Origin: Lepiota brunneoincarnata
Taxonomy: Eukaryota > Basidiomycota > Agaricomycetes > Agaricales > Agaricaceae
Direction of reading: 5' to 3'
DNA length: 64,000 bases
Assembly (NCBI GenBank): GCA_023014365.1
Contig: JAEBUN010000001.1
Span: 62,001 to 126,000, forward strand
The notes under the pieces are model-generated. The model searched no databases. It had not been told where the DNA came from and saw nothing but the letters and a program-made list of their open reading frames with translations. This document shows positions 12,095-23,800 of this stretch, piece by piece. Position numbers and translations under genes: made by a program. Position 1 is the stretch's first letter. Every line of letters starts with the position of its first letter.

Positions 12095-12165
12095 ATATTC
12101 GGCTACACGATTATTGTCTGTGTATTTACTCAAGTAAAGGACAATGAGGAAAGGTAATTTGCAAC

Positions 12166-13103
12166 TTAATCATTTTCTGACCCAACGGAGGGCACTTGTG
12201 GGTCGTCAATCCCAAATATTTTCCGAACGACTGCAGTCACGCCTTCGATGTCATACTGTGGGTTCAGGGACACGGATTGTTTTGACCGTTTAACTTTTGA
12301 GCGCTTGATGGGCGAATCAAAGGGGTCCTGAGCCTCAGGGACGTCTCGCCTGACCACCTCCCTTGCGCGGGCAAGCAAAACTGTTCGCTTGTACCCTAAT
12401 CTCATCGCTTCATGCTCCTCGAGGGGTTCCACCCTCTGACAGATATCTCGGTATGCTGGTACAAGCCATTGAGGTATATCATATTTGTCAGCCAGGAGAA
12501 TGCGCTCGAAAGAATCAATATGGTCCGCCCAGGCAGTGAGCAAAGAGATCGCTTCTTGACGTATTTTGGAGAACTCGAATCGCGTCGATATGGAGAGAAG
12601 ACGGAGCTGTCTATCTAATTCTTTCAAGGAGAGCGAATGAGTGTTGAGCCTGTCGGCGCGTCACATAAGCAGAGATCCACCATCAACTGATGTTCACGTA
12701 CGGCCCTGATTCATAGAAGTAGTTGAGGAGGTCACGAAACTCTTGTGCTAGAGTCCCTCGCAGGCATATTGGATGCTCTTTGCTGAACCCCTCTGGCCCG
12801 GCATTCCCTGCAGGGCACGTAAACATGGTTTCGAAGACAGGGGAATTCTTGATGAGAAAATATCGATGAACTTTGAAGAAAGTATTCTCGACCTACGGGA
12901 CCATGGATGAGAGTGTGGGCGGGGTCCCTAATTTCTAGGTCACTTACGAGGAAAATAGCCATAGGATCATCTTCAAAGAAATACGTATTGTCACACTTCA
13001 ATTTGGGTCCGGTAGCCCGATGTGATAGTTCGCGGGCGGTCATCTGGCATTGGAAGTGTGACATCCAGCGTCGGCTGGGAGAGTGGTTGGTGTCAATGGA
13101 CAT
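12166..13103 (-). CDS. BTB/POZ domain protein 1
   Basis: A small protein with an N-terminal BTB fold, the type hugely expanded in agaricomycetes. The start at 13103 gives a 39-residue lead before YFFEDDPMAIFLV. The first intron (GTAAGT donor) then joins ENTFFKVHRYFLIKNS, the BTB core that normally mediates dimerisation or Cullin-3 binding. A second intron (GTACGT donor) leads to SLKELDRQLRLLSISTRFEF and a helical C-terminal region (ILLADKYDIPQWLVPAY). The C-tail has a basic patch (IKRSKVKRSK) that could be a nuclear signal. All exons are in frame and no disabling change is seen. It is the first of a minus-strand run of related genes; the target of this class in fungi is unknown. Confidence 0.8.
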
Positions 13104-13790
13104 TCGGGGTCAGCCATTGTGAGGATGCTTGGTTCTGCGGCTCAGATCAGATAGGCTCTTATATACCATTTGGGATGGTATTACCGCCGCAGCATGAGGT
13201 CATCAGGGTATCGCTTTTTGCACTCAACGCCCAACACGTGTGCCTTCTGCCTCTGAATTCAAGGTGAAATATGTAGTATTGTTTTCGAGATCTAAAGATG
13301 GAATGTGGCACATCCACGAGGTACGATGTTTGGTTCGGTGAGTAGGAATGATAGCCTGGGCACTCACATAGCGGCCAGTTCTCCGTCTTCAGTGTCGCCC
13401 AAGCATCCGTAGCGGTCCTGCTGACCGTCTCCGCCTTCGCTCGATTGAGCTCTGGATCCCAAGTTTTTACCATCCGAGAACCCGTTTGCCCCCCCCGGAT
13501 GATCCTTTTGGTTGGACGGGTTCAACCCTCAATATGGGCTCGGAATCTGCATGTACTTGGTCCAGTTCAGAGCCTCAGTGGCTGGCGTGTGTAGTATCCA
13601 CAGTTCAGGAATCAGTTGGGCAGACCCGATGCGTGCAGCCTTTGATGCAGTGATAGCTGCCTCGTGCCGTTTGGCCTCTTCAGCGAACAGCTTCGATCTT
13701 CCGCAGTTGTATGGTATGTAGCCTTCGGAGAAGTTCTAATGTCGATCGATATACAGATGACTCTCGAACTTTCGGGTGGAGCAATATAGG
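13104..13790. other. spacer with unidentified coding-like traces
   Basis: About 690 bp between BTB genes. On the minus strand near 13700-13500 a clean frame reads KLFAEEAKRHEAAITASKAA then ELWILHTPATEALNWTKYMQ, and near 13473 another reads KTWDPELNRAKAETVSRTAT. They look like diverged coding remnants but match no family I can name. No start or intron structure can be proposed. Confidence 0.3.
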
Positions 13791-14072
13791 ACCTCAGGAC
13801 GGCATGAATTCCCCACGAGGGACCTATCTGCTAGGGCTCGTTCAGTAGAGGTGCCTCATATCCAGGCAAGGTAAGGGACAGACCCAATGTATCTCGGGGA
13901 TGATCTTATCCACGATGCCGGGTTTATCGATGCCTTTGCACATTGCACTTCTCGCATTCAAGCACATGTCAATTCTGAGGATGTGGGACAGAAAGGCGAC
14001 TGTTGTTGGCCACGCGAGAGTAATTCATTGTTTGGCACTACGTAGAAGAACATAATCGGCTAGTAAGAGAAA

Positions 14073-15014
14073 CTATGTTGTTGGGAAATACACTTCCACC
14101 AGGGTTTTGGAAGATCGCACTACAAATTCCGGGCCATACATGTATCCGCCCTTCGCTCTTTGCGAAGTCTTGATCTGGGCCTCTAGACGGTCTCTATGTA
14201 AAGCGTCCCTGGCCTGTAGGTAGCGAACAACCCTCTCAATCCCCAATAGTTTTGCTTCACCCACTGTCAAAGTCTCCGTGCGGTCGAGCAGTTCTTCGTA
14301 TGCGGAGAATAGCCACTCCTTAATCCCATACTTATCTCCCAGAATGATCCTTTGAGAAATGGGAATCTGACTTATCATAGGCTGCAGCCGTTTGAGCGAG
14401 AACCGAATGATTCCGTCGAAGAAATATCGGTGGGAGATGCTCAACAGATCTAGATATAGTTTGGGGTTCGACGTTTGCATGTCTCCTTGGGTATGAGAGC
14501 TGCATTGTAGTGGGCCCACAGACACAGTCAGAGATGGGTTGAGCACAATGAACAGAAACGACTGACGGGAGGTAGAAGTAATTTAAAAGTGCTTCGAATT
14601 CTTGTACGGTCACCTCAGGTAATAGTATAGGCCGATCGTCGGTCATCCCGTCGGGCCTTTTGCCTTCCTCCGCTGGGAAAGCAAACATATTACTAAAGAC
14701 ATCTGATCCCTTCACGAGATAGTGGCGGTGAACCTTGAAGAGACAACCTTCAACCTACCGGATGTGGGTTTAAACCTTTAAATAACCGTCAAAGAAAGGG
14801 TCGCACAGACGACTTACTAGAAAGATGGCCATGGGATCGTCCTCGAAGTAGTATGTGGAACTGCGCTTAGGAGGTTTTCTGGGAAGAATCACCACCATGA
14901 TTCAGCGTCGTCGATCATTCATAGTAGATTAGATAACCAATCGCACATAGTGATGTCGGTGTTAATTCCTTGGGAATCCAAGCTGGAAGTGAGTTGGGAC
15001 GATTTTTTGGGCAT
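14073..15014 (-). CDS. BTB/POZ domain protein 2
   Basis: A second BTB protein of the cluster. Four exons splice in frame. MPKKSSQLTSSLDSQG starts at 15014; an intron ending TTCTTCCCAG joins KPPKRSSTYYFEDDPMAIFL; next comes VEGCLFKVHRHYLVKGSDVF with LLPEVTVQEFEALLNYFYLP; and after an intron ending CAATGCAG come SHTQGDMQTSNPKLYLDLLS and the helical C-region (ILGDKYGIKEWLFSAYEELL). The middle exons form the BTB core, and the C-terminal helices resemble those of its neighbours. Its closest relative is the damaged copy at 15706-16580. All motifs are intact, so this copy is probably functional; its role is unknown. Confidence 0.78.
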
Positions 15015-15179
15015 GCTAATTGAGGGAGTTGAGGTGCTGCATGCTGTCCTAACCCTGCGTTCTGTTGTGAGCTTTATTCTCCGCCGTTTGCCCCAGGAGG
15101 ATCCAAATGCTAGATGTGTCGCAACCTGAAGAAAGTCCTAGCACACTCCATGCTGAAATTTGGGCCACCGACCCTCATC

Positions 15180-15462
15180 CCTGCTTTCACTGCTACCCCT
15201 TCTTTTTCTTGAGACGTGCGGACGTAGACGACGAAGAGGGCAAACCATCTTCGCCCCTACTTTGTGTATCTTCTAGCCTGTGTAGCTCCGTTGCAGCGAC
15301 TAGCTCCTGCCCAAACCGCTCGTCCCTATCCGCTATGAACCAACAAGACACTCATATCCAAGAACCTCGGCTTCCTTTTCTATCAGCCTATCGTTGCGAA
15401 CGAGTATCTTAGTATAAGTAGAAGAAGTCCAATCCTCAAGCCGGTACTTATCCCCCAATAGC
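15180..15462 (-). pseudogene. BTB3 C-terminal fragment
   Basis: Read on the minus strand from 15462, the sequence gives LLGDKYRLEDWTSSTYTKIL then RNDRLIEKEAEVLGYECLVG, followed by a stop and frame loss, and finally a lysine-rich tail in a shifted frame. This matches the C-terminal half of the intact gene at 16781-17655 (LLLGDKYRLEGWTSSAYAEM and on). The BTB half is absent, because the next duplication unit begins immediately beyond it. It is a truncated relic of the tandem duplication. Confidence 0.75.
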
Positions 15463-16740
15463 ACCTCGGGATGGCATGCCCCACCAGGGACCTATCTACT
15501 AAGGCTCGTTCCGTGGAGGTGGTTCATATCTAGACAAGGTAAGCGGCAGGCCCAAAGTATTTCGGGGATGATCTTATCCACGACGCCAGGTTTATCGATG
15601 TCTTTGCGCAATACATTTCTCGCATTCCAGCACGTGCAATTGAGTACGGGACAAAGGGTTCTGTTGGTCACGCGAAGAGGATTGTTTGGTGGAAGAATAC
15701 AACAATTAGTAGGGAAAACTATGTTTTAGAGAAATACTGTTCGATGTCACGTAACCAAAGGGGCACCCGAGTCCCCTCGCTTTTGGCAATTCCTCGCTCT
15801 TGATATCCAGGCGGTCTCTATACGAGGCATCTTTTGCCTGCAGGTAGCAAGCAACCCTCTTAAACCCCAACAATTGTGCTTCGTCCACTGTCAAAGTCCT
15901 TGCACGGTCGAGCAGTTCTTCGTATGCGGAGAATAACCACTCCTCGAGCCCATACTTATCTCCCAAAATGATCCTTTTGGTGATGGGAATCCGACTTATC
16001 ATGGGTTGTAGCCGTTTGAGTGAAAACTGAATGATCTCGTCGTAGAAAAATCGTTCGGAAATGTTCAACAGGTCCAAATATAGTTCGAAATTTGACATTT
16101 GTGTGTCCGCTTGGATATGAGGGCTGCATCATCGTAATACTACAGGATCAGTCAGGGGTAAGTCGGAGATGAGCAGAACCGACTGACGGGAGATAGAAGT
16201 AGTTTAAAAGTGCCTCGAATTCTTTTGCGGTTACTTCAGGTAATAGTACAGGTTGATCGTCGGTCATCCCATCGGGCTCTCTACCTTCCCCCGTTGGGAA
16301 AGCAAACACCTTCACGAGATAGTGGCGGTAAACCTTGAAGAGACAACCTTCAACCTACCGGACGTGGTTTTAAACTTTTAAATGATCGTCAAAGAAAGGG
16401 TCTCACGGACGACTTACTAGAAAGATGGCCATGGGATCGTCCTCGAAGTAGTATGTGGAACTGCGTTTCGGAGGATTCCTTGGAAAGAGTCACTATGATG
16501 ATGGTGATGCTAATATCATCCTCGGTACTATTTTCTTGGAGATCTGGGCTGGAATTGAGCTGGGACGGTGTTTTGGCCATGATGATTAAGAGATAGACTC
16601 AATAGGTACTGGCATACTGTCGTCTTATATTTCCTCCTTGTTTCAAGCATGACGTGTTCACTTACTTCACTATTTACAGAATGTTCCAGTCATCCCGGCT
16701 CCACGCGAAGAGGATCCAAATGTTATATATATGTCAGAAA
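15463..16740. repeat. tandem segmental duplication, unit 2 (homologous part)
   Basis: The counterpart of 13791-15110: the non-coding stretch at 15464-15660 matches 13791-13985, the BTB2-like copy follows, and similarity runs to the BTB3 3' end (compare gaggaaagtcctagcat near 16742 with gaagaaagtcctagcac near 15127). The intact BTB3 gene belongs to this unit. Confidence 0.7.
15706..16580 (-). pseudogene. BTB2 duplicate with damaged first intron
   Basis: A duplicate of BTB2. The exon with FPRNPPKRSSTYYFEDDPMA survives, but the first intron has shrunk to about 15 bp (gtgactctttccaag), too short to splice, so the start at 16580 (MAKTPSQLNSSPDLQE) reads out of frame into the BTB exon, and an in-frame TGA lies just before FPRN. 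The BTB exon also lacks seven codons relative to BTB2, replacing GSDVFSNM with V. The later intron (ending GATGATGCAG) and the C-terminal exon (MSNFELYLDLLNISERFFYD, then ILGDKYGLEEWLFSAYEELL) are intact. It probably makes no complete BTB protein, although a product from an internal start is possible. Confidence 0.65.
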
Positions 16741-16780
16741 CCGAGGAAAGTCCTAGCATATTCAAGGGCCCGCTGGAGTC

Positions 16781-17655
16781 TCATTTCTTCCCCTTCTTTT
16801 TCTTGCTACGTGCAAGCGTAGACGGCGGAGGGGCCAAACAATCCTCACTCGTACTTTGTGTGTCTTCTAGCCTGAGCAACTCCGTTGCAGCGGCTAGCTC
16901 CTGCTTGAACCGCTTGTCCCTGTCTGCTATGAACCCAACAAGACGCTCATATCCAAGAGCCTCAGCTTCCTTTTCTGTCAAACTATCGTTGCGATTGAGC
17001 ATCTCAGCATAAGCAGAGGAAGTCCAGCCCTCGAGCCGGTACTTGTCCCCCAAAAGAAGTCGGTCTAGGGGCTTGACGTGAGCTGTGAAGACCTCTAACC
17101 CTTGAAGGGAGAACTGCATAATGTCGTCGAAGAGGAAGTGACGGGAGACATTTAACAAGTCTAAACAGACTTGTAATGGCAGCTCAGTAGGTCTCGGGTG
17201 AGGTCTGTACGTAGATCATGAATTGAGGAGCATATCAACTTCAAGATGGGAAACTACTGACAGCTGATAGAAATAATCCAGAAGGGATTCGAATTCCCCC
17301 GCAGTCACTTCTTGCAGTGGGATAGGTAGCGAATCGACATTTGAGGCTTCTGGTGCTCCAACTTCTGTCAGGGAGTTGAATATATTGCGGAAGAACGCCG
17401 ATCCCTGTGTAAGGAAATGGCGATGGACTCTGAACAGTTGGTTTTCGACCTGTGTTTCAAAATTATAGCATTTCTTTGGGCAACGTCGAGCCGTATTACC
17501 AAAAAAACGGCCATTGGGTCGTAGTCAATGTAATATTTACTGTTTTGCTTCACTTCCCTGGAAAATTGAGTTATAAAGGTCCTCCGTACAAATGTGCCTC
17601 CTTACATAACGTCGTAGGTAGGACTTTGAGTGGCGTTGTGCTCTGAATGCGCCAT
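16781..17655 (-). CDS. BTB/POZ domain protein 3
   Basis: Third BTB protein. MAHSEHNATQSPTYDVM starts at 17655; an intron ending TTTTCCAG joins EVKQNSKYYIDYDPMAVFL; then comes the BTB core ENQLFRVHRHFLTQGSAFF with LQEVTAGEFESLLDYFYQL. After an intron ending CGTACAG the C-region reads VCLDLLNVSRHFLFDD and LLLGDKYRLEGWTSSAYAEM. The protein ends in a basic stretch (RSKKKKGKK), a plausible nuclear signal. All junctions keep frame and no damage is seen. It belongs to the second unit of the tandem duplication; the first unit keeps only its tail at 15180-15462. Function is unknown, as for most fungal BTB expansions. Confidence 0.78.
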
Positions 17656-18115
17656 TACACGAGAGCTGCGCTTCCGTAGAGGGATTAGAAGTAGTATCTA
17701 TATGTCAAAGAAGTGAAACCCCGGTGCCGACCAGTTAAATAGGGACGAACCCCAGGCATAACCTATCTACCACTGGGCATCCGCAGCAAGATTCCGCGCA
17801 ACGTTTTCAGCCTAGAAGTACTTGCAACTGCGGATTATCAGTAATATCGAGACACATGATGTCCATGAGGCAAATCAGGTTATAACGAGTAGCGGAAGGC
17901 CAGCTGATCTTCGGCGATAGCGTTCTGTCAACATGTTACAAAGTTGGATTATGTATGGCACAAAAAATGATACAGATTACAACGACTTCCAATTGTCTGC
18001 TTACTGACTAGAACCATTCGGGCCCCATTTCGATGGCAACAACAATAAGTTAATATGACCTTTAGGAAAGCAGTGTTGATCTCTGACGGAATTTGCCGAG
18101 GAGGAGAACATACCA
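17656..18115. other. intergenic region
   Basis: A 460-bp stretch with no open frame or RNA structure I can support. It lies upstream of BTB3 and downstream of the HABP4-like gene, so it probably holds the BTB3 promoter and a terminator. Confidence 0.4.
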
Positions 18116-18685
18116 CTAGACAGGGAGTTCTGTACGGGTGGCGAGTTTGACTGCTCTAGGAGGAGATCCAGATACTGCGGCGGAAGTGCGAGCGATTGCA
18201 GCAAGGTCAAGTTCTATAGGCAGGCGAGTGAGCATAGAGCTAGGGCGGGATGAAGCGGGGGGGAACACGAACGATCATTATTCTTAAATGCATTCTTGCG
18301 GAGCTTCCTTGCCATCTCCCGTTGTTCGTCTGGGAGGCCATTGCCGACGGCGCTACCGCTACTGTCGCCTACCATTCCGCTCCAGCGGTGGTTTAGGAGA
18401 CGTGTTAGATGGTTCCACTGTTGTGGGCATATAAGTTATCTGGAGGGAGCCGTGGGTTGGAAACTTACGCCCTATGGCAAGGCTCTGTTTGCCTTCTAGT
18501 TCAGCCCGGGGCTCCATGGTCTCATCGTCCATGGCGTTTGCCTCGAGACGCTGTTCATCAGCAAGGCTGCCCCAGTTGTGACTACCTGCACCACCCTTGC
18601 GTAGGCTGGGATCGAGGCCAGTGCGAGACTCTGAACGATCCCTATTCAAGGCTCTGGGATATGCAGCACGCTCAGTGCGAGTCAT
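18116..18685 (-). CDS. HABP4/PAI-RBP1-type RNA-binding protein
   Basis: A small (136 aa) basic protein of the hyaluronan/mRNA-binding (HABP4/SERBP1, Stm1-related) type, which in other eukaryotes associates with ribosomes and mRNA. Exon 1 (18469-18685) carries the signature: RDRSESRTGLDPSLRKGGAG followed by SHNWGSLADEQRLEANAMDD. Exon 2 (18273-18368) gives LPDEQREMARKLRKNAFKNN, and exon 3 (18116-18213) gives LDLAAIARTSAAVSGSPPRA and the stop. The splice sites are GTAAGT, TAG|GC and GTTCGT. The order (RGG-like N-tail, LRKGGAG.HNWGS, RK.RKNA.K, IARTSAAVS) is that of the compact fungal members. It lies 327 bp downstream of the Rrn5-like gene in the same direction. Start and stop are both well supported. 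Confidence 0.8.
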
Positions 18686-19012
18686 GATGAGGATATGTAA
18701 GGGTTCTCGATGGATATGGTTGTGGATGGAACAAGGGGGCAGTGGGGTGAAGGAGTGGGGTTATAAGCGGATGGTGCAAGCACCAACACGTCTCGTGACT
18801 GTGAACGACTATTCCATTTCTAGACTCTTCTACCAACAGCCTGGTCTCTTCCATCTCTGAGCCTTTCAGGACACTCATCTTTCTGATCTTCTGTCTAATC
18901 AGCCCAGCATACGAGCATTCAGAACCTAGAACAGAGCCAGTCGCGAGAATGCGGGGAAATGTGGGGAATTATACGTCAGCCACTGATCGAGATCTGGCTG
19001 GATGGGTCTAGT

Positions 19013-20648
19013 CTATATTCCATTCCACAGACTCATTTCGTATGCTTGGTCAGCCAATGAATCCTGATGATCTACCAACTGGTCTTCACAAATGTCTTCG
19101 TGGAGCAGGACGTCGTTCTCGGACTCAAGGCACTGGCAGCCATCGTCAGGGTAGTCGACAAAATTAGGATGTCGGGCCGGTTGAATTGATTCACCATCCT
19201 CATCTTGCACGCCGAGTCTCCTGGACAACATCCTGAAATACTGGGCTTTACTTGTCGCAGATATCCCCATGGATTCCAGGGTACGTTGCACAGCTGACTG
19301 GTTGATGGTTATGGCGCCACTCTATGACGGGGGGTCAGCTCCCGGCTAAGGAACAGGTTTTGTTGAACTCACACCGACCTTTTTCCACACGCTGATTGCC
19401 CCTTTCATCTTCCTTTGCTCTTCTTCAAGGATGAGGACACGGCCAATAACCTCGAGCAAAAAGTCTCTTGTCAATTCAAAGAGTATACTCGTGACGTTAG
19501 GATCGATACACTGTTCATTGTTGGCCGGAAAGCCCTGGACCAAACATGGAAATAAATACCCTAATCGCTTCTGCAGATCAGTAGTTTGTCTGACACTCAG
19601 CCGGCACGCAAAGCACCTCAACACATTTGAAAGATTCTGGGTGTGGAAGAATCCCGTATCTTCTTCAAGGCCACCGTCCCGGGCAGGTGGTGGTGGGTCC
19701 ACAGTAGGATGACATAATGGAGTCGGAGGCGAAGCGTTGGGTTCTGTATCTCTGCTTGTTTTCTGGTCTACTCCGAAGTCAAGACTACTTTCAACATTTA
19801 AAGGGGGCACTGCTACAGTGTCCTTACCTGAGACTGCGGGCGCGTCACTTGAACCCGAACCCTCTGAAGTCGGTTTCTTGCGTCGTCGCCCAGGCTTCAG
19901 GAGTGCTGTAGACATGTTCATCTCTTCTCCCTTTTCCTCGGCCCGCTTGCGCCTCATATGCATACGCTTCTGGAAACGACGACGAAACATACGAGACAGT
20001 GATGCCGAATCATCTTCGCCTTTGTCGTCGTGTTGTCTGCAATAATTAAGTCATCTCTTGCTAACGGCCTGTGTTCAGTCGTACTCACATCTGAGTAGGG
20101 GTTGCAGCGCTTCCTTGTTCACCACATAGGCTTTGCATAACCCCGTCATCATACAGATTATGAAACGATTCGAAAACAGTGCTAGGCCTCTGCCCCTCTT
20201 TGTCGTCATCAAGCCGAAGTGATTCTTTTGCCCCAAGTTGGTCCGCATTCCGCTCTTCCCAGGCGACCCAGGAATCCGACACCTCATGCGCCGTTGGAAA
20301 ACCCTTTCCATACGGGTACTCGCGTTCATAGCACCTCGAGCCCTTTTCAAGCAGGTGTAAATATTCAGTTACCTCCAGGACATTCTTCGTTCCGACGCAA
20401 GATGCAATCAGGTCGGGACGAAGGCGGGAATGAATCGTGAGTGCGTGGAAAAAGGCGTCCATTTCGACTGAAGTCCACAGCTCGGAACGTATTATGGATG
20501 GCTGGACAAGCGGTGTTGGTGATGACGTGTTGTCTGATGAAAAGCCTCGTAGGTGTTTCCGAGTTTCTTGGAGATGTTGGTAAAAGAGGATCGAATAGCG
20601 TTCACCATTGGGTTTGTGTTGATGAGCCCGCACGTTCCGCAGGGACAT
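19013..20648 (-). CDS. Rrn5-like SANT-domain Pol I transcription factor
   Basis: A three-exon gene (20648-20089, 20036-19373, 19321-19013; all junctions in frame). The N-terminal half has a SANT/Myb-like fold: ELWTSVEMDAFFHALTIHSR then LRPDLIASCVGTKNVLEVTE. In fungal Rrn5 (a subunit of the upstream activation factor of RNA polymerase I) the corresponding module reads WT..E...FF..L...SR.RPDLI. Exon 2 adds a basic block (MFRRRFQKRMHMRRKRAEEK) and a bipartite RRRKK cluster, consistent with nuclear location, then a helical region (LFELTRDFLLEVIGRVLILE) that resembles a histone-fold-like segment. Exon 3 is acidic. It is divergent from the 5-phosphatase gene, 220 bp away. The Rrn5 assignment rests on the SANT motif, so a general SANT protein remains possible. 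Confidence 0.6.
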
Positions 20649-20868
20649 TTTTTATGAACAGCACTAGCAACGACTCCACAACTGATATATAGGACTGCAA
20701 TCCATGTTTTCCGACTAAAAAGCTAAAAGCTACAAGCTCCAATGACACAGGGGGCGTCAGGGGGCGGATACTTGTTCGGCTATTTCCGGCCACTAAAATG
20801 GAAGGTTGATCTCACACGGTTGATGCGTGACCTTCTGACGTCCACCATGGACTCTCTGGACCAATACC
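20649..20868. promoter_or_regulatory. bidirectional promoter region
   Basis: The 220 bp between the divergent starts of the Rrn5-like gene (20648, minus) and the 5-phosphatase gene (20869, plus). It must contain both promoters. No TATA box is convincing. Confidence 0.45.
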
Positions 20869-23800
20869 ATGAGCTCCTTGTCCGACTCTATCAGATATTC
20901 TCTGCGGTCTACCGAGGCAGTCATCGTTGCTGTAGACGCCTTTATCGTTTCAGAGCCATCTTCCAGCACTTCCACAATTCCTGAGCCGTCGTCAGGTACC
21001 CATGATCGACGATTTCTGGCCGTTGTGTCCCACAAGGATGAGTGGGCTCTGACTGAGGAGGGCGCGTACGTCACATTCTCCTAGGAAACAGAGCCAACAT
21101 AGTCAATTTTGACTCTGGCTCAGCCTCTTTGTCTACAAATCGAATTCTCCCGCACGTTCTCCCGTCTACGGTGATATGGATGTCCAATCCATTTATCCGA
21201 TATACGGAGACTTCTCTATCGCCATGAGCCAGATGCGTCGCAACACCCTCGACCTGCGCAGTCATTGATACTAAAGCCGTCCTCGAACAACCGCGCTCTG
21301 GTTCGTATTTCCGCTGCGGACGGAGCCAGCACCCTTGAACATGACATTACTCTTCTATTCAGGGTTCAGTTTGACCATCAACCCCGCGGGAGGGGCACTC
21401 CACGGGTCAGGACCACCGACTTTCTATGCAAACGATGTGCAATGTTTGGGCACACTGGTTTCGGAATGTAAGCGGCTGAAAGAAGTGCCAGGTTTGTGTG
21501 TTTTACTCTTGCTTGGCCCACGTCGCTTCGTATCCCCTTCCCCTGATTTGACATTATCCACAGATGCCGAAATACCACATACGGAGGATGCCTCTCAATC
21601 GTCGTCTCATTTTGCCTGGTTACGGCCTTATCTCTCCAAGCGCATCAACCTGTCCGTTCGTGAGTTCAATGCAAGGAATAAATTCGTCCCTCGACACTCA
21701 TGCTTTCCAGTGTCTCCAATACCGCCTGACCTCCGAGTTGTCAAGAAGCCACTTCTACAGCGTTTATCACCTACAAGTGCTGGTCTCGCCGGGAATGATG
21801 GTGCAGACATTCAACTTATACGAGATGAATGGGTACGAAATAAAGCTCGTTCGCTTGTTCGACAAGGAAAGAGGAGAATATCACTTCGTCTGGGAACTTT
21901 CAATGTGAACGGAAAGCTTCCATCTCAGGATCTTTCACCGTGGATACAGGGAACTCACACGTTGAGTATGAAAGCAGAGGATGTCACCTCACCCTCTATG
22001 CCGCCCCTCAAGAATGTGTCTCCACTATCTCTGGGGGATATGGTGAGAAACCCACTAGAATGGCGTGAGTGGTGTATCATTTCAGGTGCGAAGGAACCTC
22101 TCACGCATGTCAGTCCGACGACCATCAGATACCCAAGGGACGAACTCCAACGTTCTCAGTACCCATACACCCCAACCTGTTGATGATGACCCTGATCCAG
22201 ATATGTTTGTCCTCGGATTCCAAGAACTTGATCTCTCAACAGAAGCGCTCATTTATTCGACGAGCACTGCGAGAGAAGACGCTTGGTGCATGGCAATCTT
22301 TGCTGCACTTGGAGAAAAGGCTGTTCGTTATGAAAAGGTCATTCGCAGTGACAGCAAAGGATGCTTTTTTTTTTGGCTGACGCTACCCCGAATCAGTTAG
22401 TTTCGAAGCAACTCGTTGGAATGCTGATAGTTGTCATTGCGAAAAAAGCTCTTAAACATCGCTTTGGAGATCTCAGGGCATCTTCTGCCGGTTCTGGGAT
22501 TCTTGGTGTCATGGTATGTATGTATATGGCTGTCTTTACGCGTCCCCTCTCAGACATGCGCTCAGGGAAACAAGGGCGCGACCGCGATTCGCCTGACATT
22601 TACGCCCCCAACTGAACCCCACGGCGATAAAGCAGAAGCCTCTTCACCAGCTAGTCAGGACCGACAATCCGCGGAAGATACAGACACTGCAGGACCGCTC
22701 ACTCTAACCTTTGTCAATGCCCACCTCGCGGCATTTGATGAAATGGTGGACAGGCGTAATCAGGAGTTCCATGATCTGTCAAGGAGGCTGGAATTCGGGA
22801 AGGAGCCAGAAGAGATAGAAGTCAATAACGAGTATTATGAAGCGGAGACAGCTTTACCTACCACTATTAGTATCTATGAAAGTGATGCATTATTTTGGAT
22901 GGTGAGTCCCATTCTTTTCCTCAAGTGCCTTAATATTGACCAAACTATCTAGGGAGGTTTGTCAAGCACCTGAGAGCCGTCTAGCAGCGCACCCTGACGT
23001 TTTCCGACGTAGACCTCAACTACCGCGTGGATCTTCCAGACCCCGATTTCCGCAGGATGCTCGCAGATAAAGACTGGGAAGACAGGTTAGAAGTTTTAAT
23101 TCGGCGCGACCAGGTAACTATATTTCCACCGGTCTACGTTCATGTATAGTGCTTAGGGCTGCTTTCTAGCTTAAAATGGCTATGGCCTCTCAAAGAGCAT
23201 TCGATGGATTTATTGAGCATCCCATTGCATATCTTCCGTGAGTCGGTTCATTTTGAACGCGATCTTGAGGATTAATGTCGGCCAGAACGTATCGCTTTAG
23301 CCCCGGTCTTGGGATGGATGACCTTGGTTATGATCAGAAGTGAAGTCTTTCCAGATGCAAGGCCTTCGGCTAGTCACTAACACTAGGAAACTTAGGCGGA
23401 GACCAGCTTGGACAGACCGTGTGCTGTACATCCCCGGACCTTTTTGTAAAGTTACCCAACACTCCTACATCAGCTATCCTCAAATAACGATGAGTGATCA
23501 TCGACCCGTCGCTGCCGATTTTGTAGTTGATGTACGTATATTGGTTCCTTCAAGTGATCGCGCCTGACTCAGCCGTGAGGATAGTTTGACTTCTATAACA
23601 AGTCGCGGTATGAATCAGTTGTGAGGATGTTGTACCGTGAGGCCTATGCTTCGGACATGTCTCATGAACGGCCAAAACTCAAGATTGATCAAGACTTTCT
23701 TGAATTTGGAGAAATCCGGTAGGTGGCATGGGATTTCCTTATGCCCTGTAGCTGAATCAGTGGCAGTTATCATACGCGTTCTATGAAAAAGATAGTGATT

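Larger units (their letters stand above)
13791..15462. repeat. tandem segmental duplication, unit 1
   Basis: This segment (intact BTB2 plus a decayed BTB3 tail) is homologous, in the same orientation, to the segment starting at 15463. The junction is visible because 13791 onward (acctcaggacggcatg, then gggacctatctgc) closely matches 15464 onward (acctcgggatggcatg, then gggacctatctac), and similarity continues through the BTB2 copies. The offset is about 1.67 kb. Many substitutions and small indels separate the copies, so the duplication is not recent. Confidence 0.75.

Noticed and set aside
20849..21088. Early stops in the 5-phosphatase N-terminus as evidence of a pseudogene
   Set aside because: Introns at 21066-21123 and from about 21259 to 21361 restore the frame and give family-like sequence, so the gene looks intact.
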